Positions 35,508 through 42,426 of a DNA stretch of 64,000 nucleotides are shown in pieces. Position numbers and translations under genes: made by a program. Position 1 is the stretch's first letter, and every line of letters begins with the position of its first letter. A model generated the notes under the pieces. The model was not told the DNA's origin. It ran no database searches and saw only the letters and a program-made list of their open reading frames with translations. The DNA is from Sandaracinaceae bacterium (GTDB lineage Bacteria; Myxococcota_A; Polyangia; Polyangiales; Sandaracinaceae). The DNA is taken from positions 19,644-83,643 of the forward strand of contig JACKEC010000036.1 of the NCBI GenBank assembly GCA_020633195.1. Direction: 5' to 3'.

Positions 35508-36638
35508 ATGGACACCCAGGCGCAAGGGGAGCGGCTGCAGCTCGTCGCCGCGTGGAGTCGCGTGGTGCTCGGCGTGGTCGCGATCGCGCTGCTGCCGCTG
35601 CTCTATCCGGGCTTCGAAGAGAAGCGCTGGCTGTTCGGGGCCTACATCGTCTACGCGCTGATCGGCCAGGTGCTGATCTACAAGGGGATCGGCGGGCACA
35701 CGCGCTCGTTCCTCGGCGGCCTCGTGGACATGGCCGCGGTGACGGTGCTCGTGCACCAGGTCGGCAGCATGGGGACCATGCTCGTCGCCATCTACTACTT
35801 CGCCGTGATCGTGAACACGCTCGTGGTCGGGCGGCGGATCGGGGTCGGCCTGGCGCTCGTCGCGAGCCTGCTCTACGCGGGCGTGCTCTTCTGCGAGCAG
35901 CTCGGGTGGCTCGCGTACGGGCCCAACGCCCCCGCGTGGGCGACCGCGCGGCCCGGCAACGCCGACGCGTTCGTGGGGGCCTGCCTCCTCGCGGGCACCC
36001 TCCTCGGCTCGGCCGGGCTCGTGGGCCTGCTCGTGACGCGCATCCGCGAGCGCGAGGCGGAGCTGCGTCGGCTCGCGGCGCGCCTCGAGGCGCTCTCGCA
36101 GCGGGACTCCCTCACCCACCTGTTCAACCGGCGCTTCCTGATGACGCGCCTCGAGATCGAGCTCGCGCGCGTCCGGCGCGGGAGCCCGCTCGCGGTGCTG
36201 ATGATCGACCTCGACCGCTTCAAGCGCGTCAACGACGAGCACGGCCACCAGAAGGGCGACGAGATCCTCCTCGCGATCGCCACCGCGCTCGCCGACGCGA
36301 CGCGGGAGGTGGACGTGCCCGGGCGCTACGGCGGCGACGAGTTCGTCGTGATCCTGCCCGACACGGGGCCCGCCGAGGCGCGCTCGGTCGCGGAGCGGCT
36401 CGTGGCCAACGTCCGAACGGTCGGCGAGACCTTCGACGCGGAGCTCCCCGTCACCGCCAGCGTGGGGCTCGCGTTCGCGCAGGCCGGCGACGGGGCCCGC
36501 GCGCTGATCCAGCGAGCCGACGCGCACGCCTACCGCGCCAAGCAAGCCGGGGGCGACGGCGTGTCCAGCGAGCCCATCGGCGCGGAGTGGGACGGCGAGG
36601 ACGAGTCCCGCGTCCGACCGGCCGCCGCGGTGCGCTAG
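35508..36638 (+). CDS. Membrane diguanylate cyclase (GGDEF)
   Basis: The 376-residue protein has an N-terminal block of about five to six transmembrane helices (residues 12-185) followed by a coiled-coil linker (REREAELRRLAARLEAL) and a GGDEF domain. The active site is intact (YGGDEF, residues 275-279 for GGDEF), with LMIDLDRFKRVND supplying the metal-binding Asp. An RxxD inhibitory site (REVD, about 266-269) lies at the usual distance, so product inhibition is expected. It makes cyclic di-GMP from two GTP; the signal sensed by the membrane block is unknown. GGGGG precedes the ATG start. There is no EAL domain. Confidence 0.92.
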   Translation: MDTQAQGERLQLVAAWSRVVLGVVAIALLPLLYPGFEEKRWLFGAYIVYALIGQVLIYKGIGGHTRSFLGGLVDMAAVTVLVHQVGSMGTMLVAIYYFAVIVNTLVVGRRIGVGLALVASLLYAGVLFCEQLGWLAYGPNAPAWATARPGNADAFVGACLLAGTLLGSAGLVGLLVTRIREREAELRRLAARLEALSQRDSLTHLFNRRFLMTRLEIELARVRRGSPLAVLMIDLDRFKRVNDEHGHQKGDEILLAIATALADATREVDVPGRYGGDEFVVILPDTGPAEARSVAERLVANVRTVGETFDAELPVTASVGLAFAQAGDGARALIQRADAHAYRAKQAGGDGVSSEPIGAEWDGEDESRVRPAAAVR

Positions 36639-36694
36639 ACCCCGGGCGACGCTCCGTACAGAATGCGCGCTCCCGAAACGTCAGGAGCCCCGAG

Positions 36695-38440
36695 TTGACC
36701 ACCGAGAGACATGGCGGCGACGCCGTTGGAGAAGTGCTCGCCCGTCACGGGATCGATCACGTGTTCACGCTCTGCGGGGGTCACATCTCCCCCATCCTCG
36801 TCGGCGCGAAGGCCCGCGGGATCCGCATCGTCGACGTGCGCGACGAGGCGAGCGCGGTGTTCGCGGCGGACGCGGTCGCGCGGATGACGGGCGTCCCCGG
36901 GGTCGCCGCGGTGACGGCGGGGCCGGGCGTGACCAACGCGATGACGCCGCTCAAGAACGCGCAGATGGCCCAGACCCCGATGGTGCTCTTCGGCGGGGCC
37001 ACCGCGACGCTCCTCAAGGGGCGCGGCGCGCTGCAGGACATCGATCAGCTCGCGCTCGTGCGCTCGGCCTGCAAGTGGTCGACGGCGGTCTCCACCGTGC
37101 CCGCCCTCGGGCCGACGCTGAACAAGGCCCTCGAGATCGCGCAAGAAGGCGTGCCCGGCCCCGTGTTCATCGAGGTGCCCGTCGACGTCCTCTACCCCGA
37201 GTCGATCGTCAAGCAGTGGTACATCGAGGAGAGCGGCGTCGAGAAGATGGAGGGGCTCACCGCGAAGGCGCTCGAGGTCTACCTCAAGAGCCACCTCTAC
37301 AAGCAATTCCACTTGCCCCATGTCGACGTCAGCGTCCCGTCCGTGCGCCGGTCCCGGACCAGCGGCCTCGACGCGCAGATCGAGAAGGTCGCGGACATGG
37401 TCCGCTCCGCCGAGCGACCCGCGCTGGTGATCGGGAACCAGACGATGGTCAGCTGCCACGACCCGCGCTCGCTCGCGGAGTCGGTCGAGCGCATCGGGAT
37501 GCCCACCTGGCTCGGCGGCGCGGCGCGCGGCCTGCTCGGCACCCAGAGCCCGGTCCAGTTCCGCCACAAGCGGGGCGCGTCGCTCAAGCAGGCCGACCTC
37601 GTGATCGTCTGCGGCTTCCCGTTCGACTTCCGGCTCAAGTACGGGCGCGGCTTCGGCAAGGCCAAGATCGTGTCGGCCAACCTGAGCGCCGAGGAGCTGC
37701 GGAAGAACCGCAAGCCCGACGTGGGCGTGCAGATGCACCCGGGCGACTTCCTCCGCGCGCTCGCCGACGCCACGGGCGCGGCGGGCTCGCGCTGGGACGG
37801 CTGGTTCGCGGACGTGCGCGCGCGCGAGGAGTCCCGCGACGCCGAGATCCAGACCCAGGCGCGGCCCGACACCCAGCTCATCGACCCCATCCACTTCTTC
37901 CTCCGGCTCGAGGAGAAGATGGCCGAAGACGCGGTGATCGTCGCCGACGGCGGCGACTTCGTCGCCACCGCGGCCTACATCCTGCGCCCGCGGAGCCCGC
38001 TCTCGTGGCTCGACCCGGGGGTCTTCGGGACGCTCGGGGTGGGCGGCGGCTTCGCCGTCGGCGCCGCGTGCGTGCGACCCGAGGCGGAGACCTGGATCAT
38101 CTGGGGCGACGGCTCCTGCGCCTACAGCCTCGCGGAGTTCGACACGTGCGCCCGCCACGGCCTCGCCCCCATCGCGGTGGTCGGCACGGACGCCTCGTGG
38201 GCTCAGATCGCCCGCGACCAGGTGGAGCTGCTCGGCGACGACGTCGCGACCACGCTGGTCCGCACGCCGTACCACACGGTGGCCGAGGGCTACGGCGGCA
38301 AGGGCCTGCTCCTCACGGACCCGGCCAAGATCGACGAGACGATCGACGAGGCGAAGCGCCTCTCGAAGGCCGGCCACCCGGTCCTGATCAACGTGCACCT
38401 CGCCCCGAGCGACTTCCGCAAGGGCTCGATCTCGATCTAG
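36695..38440 (+). CDS. Thiamine diphosphate enzyme (ILVBL/2-hydroxyacyl-CoA lyase-like)
   Basis: The 581-residue ThDP enzyme of the acetolactate synthase superfamily has an N-terminal pyrimidine-binding domain with the catalytic Glu51 (VRDEASAVFAAD) and the loop TAGPGVTNA. A central domain and a C-terminal domain with the diphosphate-binding GDG (471-473) follow. GTDASWAQIARDQ (Asp499 in the metal-ligand place) closely resembles the ILVBL/HACL form rather than true acetolactate synthase. It probably cleaves or forms a 2-hydroxyacyl C-C bond. No regulatory IlvN subunit is nearby. TTG 36695 is the start, with AGGAG 8 nt upstream. It ends in a perfect inverted repeat and is last of the plus-strand run. 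Confidence 0.83.
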   Translation: MTTERHGGDAVGEVLARHGIDHVFTLCGGHISPILVGAKARGIRIVDVRDEASAVFAADAVARMTGVPGVAAVTAGPGVTNAMTPLKNAQMAQTPMVLFGGATATLLKGRGALQDIDQLALVRSACKWSTAVSTVPALGPTLNKALEIAQEGVPGPVFIEVPVDVLYPESIVKQWYIEESGVEKMEGLTAKALEVYLKSHLYKQFHLPHVDVSVPSVRRSRTSGLDAQIEKVADMVRSAERPALVIGNQTMVSCHDPRSLAESVERIGMPTWLGGAARGLLGTQSPVQFRHKRGASLKQADLVIVCGFPFDFRLKYGRGFGKAKIVSANLSAEELRKNRKPDVGVQMHPGDFLRALADATGAAGSRWDGWFADVRAREESRDAEIQTQARPDTQLIDPIHFFLRLEEKMAEDAVIVADGGDFVATAAYILRPRSPLSWLDPGVFGTLGVGGGFAVGAACVRPEAETWIIWGDGSCAYSLAEFDTCARHGLAPIAVVGTDASWAQIARDQVELLGDDVATTLVRTPYHTVAEGYGGKGLLLTDPAKIDETIDEAKRLSKAGHPVLINVHLAPSDFRKGSISI

Positions 38441-38459
38441 CGCCGGCGAGCCGGCGCTA
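38438..38459 (+). terminator. Perfect 10-bp inverted repeat containing the stop codon
   Basis: TAGCGCCGGC, two bases, then GCCGGCGCTA: the left arm begins with the TAG stop of the ThDP enzyme gene. No T-run follows; the hexamer repeat starts two bases later. It may end transcription from the plus side or block read-through between the convergent genes. Confidence 0.5.
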
Positions 38460-38460
38460 G

Positions 38461-38526
38461 CCCGTGCCCGTGCCCGTGCCCGTGCCCGTGCCCGTGCCCG
38501 TGCCCGTGCCCGTGCCCGTGCCCGTG
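38461..38526. repeat. Tandem hexanucleotide repeat, (CCCGTG)x11
   Basis: Eleven perfect copies of CCCGTG fill the gap between the ThDP enzyme gene and the convergent Memo-like gene. The repeat is non-coding in the annotated reading. Copy number is likely to vary between strains. The same hexamer recurs inside pfa3. Confidence 0.95.
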
Positions 38527-38542
38527 CAGCCCCCCCAGCCCC

Positions 38543-39388
38543 TCACACCACCACCGACCCGTAGCCCACGAAGCTCGCGTCGGGGCGTACGTCGTAGCTC
38601 AGGTAGTGGTCGACCAGCCGCGGGTGCACCGCGCCGGCGTACGCCCGCGTAGCCTCGATGGCGGCGACGGCCGCGCCGGGGCAGCAGGCGCTCTGGTGCG
38701 CGACGGCGTGGTCGAGCGCTCGCTCGGGCGCGTCGGCCACCAGCGCCTCGAGGAAGCCGCCGTCGTTGTCCTCTCGCACCCAGCGGACCGCCTCGGGGCC
38801 GGCGCCGTGGGGCGCCCACCCGTAGTTGGGCCCGTAGTGCGTCAGGTCGGTGGAGCCGATGAACACCGCCTGACGACCGGCCGCGCGGACGCGCTCGCCG
38901 ATGCTCTCGCCGATCGACAGGGCTCGCGCGGAGGCCTCGACGCCGACCATGAGGAGGCGCGCCTCCTCGAAGAGCGCGCGGACGAACGGCAGGTGCAGCT
39001 CCACCGCGTTGTCGGGCCGACCTGGTCGCGCGGGCTCGTCCTCGAAGCCGTGCGCCCGCGCGACCTCGTCGGCGAGCTCGCGATCCGTGGCGAGCGGCCC
39101 GAGCGGGGTGTCCCACGCGTCGTCCCGGAAGACCGTGTTGGGTCCGTGGGGCCCGCGATGCGAGCCGAACACCACCACGAGGTCCACGTCGGCGGGCGCC
39201 GAGTCGGCGAGCACGCGGTAGCCGCGCCCCGCACAGTCGCCGGAGAACGCCCAGCCCGCGTGCGGGCCGACGAGGCCTCGCAATGCCGACTCGGGGGACG
39301 CGCCCTCGCGGGTGTGGTCGGCGATCGCGGCGCGGCAAGCGTCGCGATCGCCGGGGTACCACCGACCCGCGAGATACGCGGGTCTCAC
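38543..39388 (-). CDS. Memo-like protein (AmmeMemoRadiSam protein B type)
   Basis: The 281-residue protein matches the MEMO1 family from MRPAYLAGRWYPGD at the start. It carries GPHAGWAFSG, FGSHRGP, STDLTHYG and a late HQSACCPGAA, the positions of the His/His/Cys metal site in MEMO1 proteins. Human MEMO1 is a copper-binding redox protein; the bacterial role is unknown, although it often sits with an AMMECR1 protein and a radical SAM enzyme. Neither partner is adjacent here. The GTG start overlaps the stop of the Lys-rich gene (GTGA), so the two are translationally coupled. Confidence 0.85.
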   Translation of the reverse strand: MRPAYLAGRWYPGDRDACRAAIADHTREGASPESALRGLVGPHAGWAFSGDCAGRGYRVLADSAPADVDLVVVFGSHRGPHGPNTVFRDDAWDTPLGPLATDRELADEVARAHGFEDEPARPGRPDNAVELHLPFVRALFEEARLLMVGVEASARALSIGESIGERVRAAGRQAVFIGSTDLTHYGPNYGWAPHGAGPEAVRWVREDNDGGFLEALVADAPERALDHAVAHQSACCPGAAVAAIEATRAYAGAVHPRLVDHYLSYDVRPDASFVGYGSVVV

Positions 39389-39840
39389 TTCTTCTTGCGG
39401 GGAGCCTTGCGGGCGGGCTTGGCCGCGGGAGCGCCGCCGCCCGCGATGAGCTTCTCGATGTCGATTCCGAGCACGCGCCAGGACTTCGGGTCGAAGCCGT
39501 AGTTCTTCTGGGTCTCGACGTAGACGGCGGCGGACTCTTCGGTGACCGGCGGCGTCGGGGGAAGCTTCGGCTTCAACTTCCGGAGCGTGGTCAGCGTCTC
39601 GCCGAGGGTCAGCAGCTCATTGGCGTGGGCGAGCACCTCGAGGGCCTTGAGCGGCTTGCCGCGCTTGCCCTCCTTGAGCTCGCGCATCAGCCGCTGCTTC
39701 CGCTTGAGCGTGCGTCCGTCGAGGCTCTCGGTGGCGCCCGTCTCTTCGAAGAGGCGGTTCAACGCGCGAGCAACCCTGCGCTTGGCGATCGCCTCCGGGC
39801 TCCCACGGCGGGTGGCCACCTTCTTCTTCGTTCGTGCCAT
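39385..39840 (-). CDS. Lys/Arg-rich small protein coupled to the Memo-like gene
   Basis: The 151-residue strongly basic protein starts MARTKKKVATRRGSPEAI and ends in an Ala-Lys-Pro tail (AAKPARKAPRKKK) like histone H1-type tails. The middle is helical (LNRLFEETGATESLDGRTLK, then a Leu-rich helix) with a compact C-terminal YVETQKNYGFDPKSWRVLGI. Basic ends and helical core suggest nucleic-acid or ribosome binding, but I recognise no family. It has a good promoter and AGGAG ribosome site, unlike most genes here. The TGA stop overlaps the Memo-like GTG, so the pair is one operon. Confidence 0.72.
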   Translation of the reverse strand: MARTKKKVATRRGSPEAIAKRRVARALNRLFEETGATESLDGRTLKRKQRLMRELKEGKRGKPLKALEVLAHANELLTLGETLTTLRKLKPKLPPTPPVTEESAAVYVETQKNYGFDPKSWRVLGIDIEKLIAGGGAPAAKPARKAPRKKK

Positions 39841-39871
39841 TCAATACTCCTCGGAAAGCTGGTTGGGCGGG

Positions 39872-39900
39872 ACCATAGGAGAACGTTCCAGCACTTTCAA
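39872..39900 (-). promoter_or_regulatory. Sigma-70-type promoter of the Lys-rich/Memo operon
   Basis: Minus strand TTGAAA (39900-39895), 17-bp spacer, TATGGT (39877-39872), about 31 bp before the ATG at 39840. The match and spacing are close to the housekeeping consensus and fall in an AT-richer stretch. Confidence 0.55.
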
Positions 39901-39954
39901 TCGAAGACTGTAAGTCGACAAATCACCGAATCCCGGGGTCACCAAACACGAGAA

Positions 39955-39984
39955 CGCGCCGTTCCCCCGTGGGGGGACGGCGCG
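39955..39984 (-). terminator. Strong hairpin terminator of the caspase-like gene
   Basis: A 14-bp stem with a single G-T wobble (CGCGCCGTTCCCCC against GGGGGGACGGCGCG) and a 2-nt loop lies about 80 bp past the caspase stop. On the minus strand it is followed by TTCTCGTGTTTGG, moderately T-rich. It separates the caspase gene from the next promoter. Confidence 0.6.
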
Positions 39985-40062
39985 CTGAGGTCGCGGTGTC
40001 CGCGTGGTCGGAGCCTCGGAAGCCCCGAACTGCCCCTTTTGTATGGGTTTCCCGGGCTCTTC

Positions 40063-41106
40063 TTAGTTCGCCGCGACCATCACGGGGGTGCCGCTCGTCG
40101 GGGTGTCGAACAGGACGGTGCGCGTGTTCACCATCCGACTGACGCCCACCGTGAGCTCCTGTCGCTGCGTCGCGCCGGAGCGATCGAAGTCCGTTCGCAG
40201 ATCGCGCTGGAGCTCCCACATGGGGATCGGGCGCCCCCCCATCCGGGTGATGTTCTGAGCCAGGTGGTACGAGAGATAGCCGCCCGCCTGGTACTCGCTG
40301 GCCACGTACGAGACCTGGTCTTCTCTCGAGGCATAGAACCCGACGCTGTTCGGGAGTCGGGCGAGGTCGCGCGCGAAGCCGCCGGAGTAGCAAGAGTCGA
40401 GGGCCACGAAGTCCCTCGCGGGGCCGTTCGACAGCAGTGAGGCGAGCTCGTCGTCGCTCAGGGTTCCGTCGGCCAGGAGGATGGTCTCGTCGGTGCCGTC
40501 GGCCTCGTCGCGGTCGCGATCGGGCACCTGGTTGCCGTGACCACTGAAGAAGAACACGAGGGTGTCCTCGGGGCGAGCCGCGCGCTGGAAGCGGTCGATC
40601 GCGTTGGCGACGTTACCGCGCGTCGCGTTCGAGTTCGTGAGCACCACGGTGTCGGTGGGCTGCATCAAGCCCGCATTGAGGAAGGCGCGCTGCACCCGCA
40701 GCGCGTCGTCGGCGCAGAACGGGAGATCGCTCGCGTTCGGGTAGTCGGTGATGCCGACGAAGACGCCGAAGAGCCGGGCGGGCTGGCCAGGGACGGGGGG
40801 CGCGACGGGCGCCGGCGCGGGGGCCGCGAAGGGCGGCGGCTCCGCGGGGGCGTACGGCGGCGGGCTGGGCTGCGGGGCCGCCTGGGGCGCCGGCGGCGCG
40901 ACGTCGGGCAGACCGGGGAGCCGGACCGCCGGGGCGCCGGGGGCGATGGTCACGATGACGCTGCTGTTGGGTCCCTGCTCGACACGCGGGATCGGGATCC
41001 CGAAGAACGACCCCTGCGCCGAGGCGCCGCTCGTGACGAGCGTGGCGGTGGCGAAGACGACGACGGCGAGCTTGCGGGTCCAGAGCGAGCGTAGTGGGTG
41101 TGACAT
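40063..41106 (-). CDS. Secreted caspase-family peptidase (C14)
   Basis: The 347-residue protein has an N-terminal signal (Arg-Lys then AVVVFATATLVTSGASA, cut after ASA near residue 30), a Pro/Ala-rich linker (to about 110), then a caspase-type domain. The catalytic dyad is intact: His190 in FFFSGHGNQ and Cys239 in ALDSCYSGG. Acidic residues around DRDRDEADGTDET suggest a basic-residue preference like metacaspases; this is inference. Export would put it in the periplasm or outside, unlike cytosolic bacterial caspases in defence. A terminator ends the gene, and an unusual leader hairpin and repeated CGTTACG sites lie upstream. No partner gene is evident. Confidence 0.88.
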   Translation of the reverse strand: MSHPLRSLWTRKLAVVVFATATLVTSGASAQGSFFGIPIPRVEQGPNSSVIVTIAPGAPAVRLPGLPDVAPPAPQAAPQPSPPPYAPAEPPPFAAPAPAPVAPPVPGQPARLFGVFVGITDYPNASDLPFCADDALRVQRAFLNAGLMQPTDTVVLTNSNATRGNVANAIDRFQRAARPEDTLVFFFSGHGNQVPDRDRDEADGTDETILLADGTLSDDELASLLSNGPARDFVALDSCYSGGFARDLARLPNSVGFYASREDQVSYVASEYQAGGYLSYHLAQNITRMGGRPIPMWELQRDLRTDFDRSGATQRQELTVGVSRMVNTRTVLFDTPTSGTPVMVAAN

Positions 41107-41117
41107 GGGCGGGCGAC

Positions 41118-41139
41118 CTCCGGGTGCGTGAGCCCGGAG
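41118..41139 (-). promoter_or_regulatory. Hairpin covering the caspase gene's ribosome binding site
   Basis: In the mRNA, CTCCGGG pairs with CCCGGAG (7 bp, 8-nt loop). The right arm contains GGAG of the GGAGG ribosome site, 11 nt before the ATG. Folding would hide the site, so translation may be controlled by opening this stem. Confidence 0.4.
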
Positions 41140-41240
41140 CAGTGCGACCCGCGTGCCACGCGAGCGGGGAAGGGTGCGTGTGAAGAAACGTACACCTCCC
41201 GAGAACGGCGCTTCGCGATCGAGGCCTCCGAGCGCGCGCG

Positions 41241-41272
41241 CGTTACGTAACGCGTTACGCTCGATCGTTACG
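41241..41272. promoter_or_regulatory. Cluster of CGTTACG sites upstream of the caspase gene
   Basis: Three direct copies of CGTTACG (41241, 41253, 41266) sit 12 and 13 bp apart. The first forms a perfect 12-bp palindrome, CGTTACGTAACG, with one inverted copy. The spacing is close to one to one and a quarter helical turns. This looks like a binding array for a dimeric regulator, 135-166 bp before the caspase start. Confidence 0.5.
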
Positions 41273-41340
41273 CCGACCGGATCCTGGACACCCGAATTCC
41301 CCGTGATTTCAGGGTGATTTCAGCCCCGTCCGGGGTCTGG

Positions 41341-42243
41341 TTACTCCTCGCAGGAGTGCCCGGCGAGGCCGCGGACGAAGGCGAGGCGATCGCGCTCCTG
41401 GGCTCGCTCGAGGTTCGGGTACATCCCGTGTCGAGTGATCGTGACCGCGGTGGCGCCGCGGGGGCCGTCACCGAGGATCGCGATGTCCTCGCCCCCGGTC
41501 CGGAGCGAGCAGCGCATCGGGGCGCGCGTGCACTCGAAGCTGTCGATGCGGCTCAGGTAGGGGGTGACCCGCTCCTGGTAGGCGGCGGCCGCCTCGTCCC
41601 CGCAGAGGTGATCGGCGACGGTGTCCTCCACGAGCCCGGTCTCGTGCGCGACGAACACGGAGAAGCGCCGCGGGGCCGCGGCGTCGGGGCGCAGCGCGCG
41701 CCGGAAGGCGCAGACCCCCTCGCCGCCGTCGGCGAAGGCCATAACCGTGCGCGAGTCGCGGTTCGGCGCCGCGCGGTCGTAGTGGACGATGGTGTCGAGG
41801 TACACCGCGCCGCCCGCGCCCTCTCGGAAGTAGAACGCGAACCCTCCGCCCGAGCGCGGGTTGGACGTGCAGCGGCGCCGCGAGCGGTCGCACGAGAAGC
41901 GGTCGTCCTCGTGGACGGTGAAGGCCATCCCCGGGTGGTTGGTGAACTCGTCGGCCGCGCAGTGGTGCGCGATCCCCGTGTCGCCCGTGTCGTAGGTGCC
42001 CACGCCCCACTCGGGATCGATGAGGCGCAGCAGCGGCGGGATGTCCATCGAGGCCGCGACGAGCGCCGCGTGGAGGTCGGCCGCGGACTCGGCGTGGAGG
42101 GGGCCCGCGGGAGCGGCGTCCTGCTTCGAGCGGGTGTGCGGAGCGCCGAGCGCCGACGTCGCGGCGCGGGCCGGCGGCGAGGGGAGCCCGCCGCACGAGG
42201 TCAGGGCGGCGAGCAGCGAGAGGACCTGCAGTCTGCGGAGCAT
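41341..42243 (-). CDS. Lipoprotein of unknown function
   Basis: The 300-residue lipoprotein has lipobox LTSCGG (Cys about residue 17) and, after a short tether, a globular domain with eight or more Cys (HHCAADEF, FSCDRSRRRCTSNP, GVCAFRR, DHLCGDE, FECTRAPMRCSLR), probably disulphide-bonded. Patterns such as FAFYFREGAGGAVYLDTIVHY suggest a mixed alpha/beta fold. I do not recognise a family or an active site. An 11-bp direct repeat (GTGATTTCAG twice, 41303-41323) lies just past its stop. It is divergent from the acidic lipoprotein gene. Confidence 0.65.
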   Translation of the reverse strand: MLRRLQVLSLLAALTSCGGLPSPPARAATSALGAPHTRSKQDAAPAGPLHAESAADLHAALVAASMDIPPLLRLIDPEWGVGTYDTGDTGIAHHCAADEFTNHPGMAFTVHEDDRFSCDRSRRRCTSNPRSGGGFAFYFREGAGGAVYLDTIVHYDRAAPNRDSRTVMAFADGGEGVCAFRRALRPDAAAPRRFSVFVAHETGLVEDTVADHLCGDEAAAAYQERVTPYLSRIDSFECTRAPMRCSLRTGGEDIAILGDGPRGATAVTITRHGMYPNLERAQERDRLAFVRGLAGHSCEE

Positions 42244-42426
42244 GTCGCGCAGCCTAGTCGGATCGCGCGCGAGCGCGACTTTCGTGGGCTCGGTGAGCGA
42301 GGTGTAAGGGCGGCGGTGGTGCTGCGAGGCGTCACTCGCGTGGAGCCCTGGAACCCCTGAAGCGACACCGTCCGGCCGCGATACGGCCGAAACGGCGTGG
42401 CATGTCGGTTGCCATGACCACTGACC

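Noticed and set aside
38461..38526. The hexamer array as a CRISPR or coding repeat
   Set aside because: There are no spacers, the unit is 6 bp, and it lies outside the supported reading frames of both neighbours.
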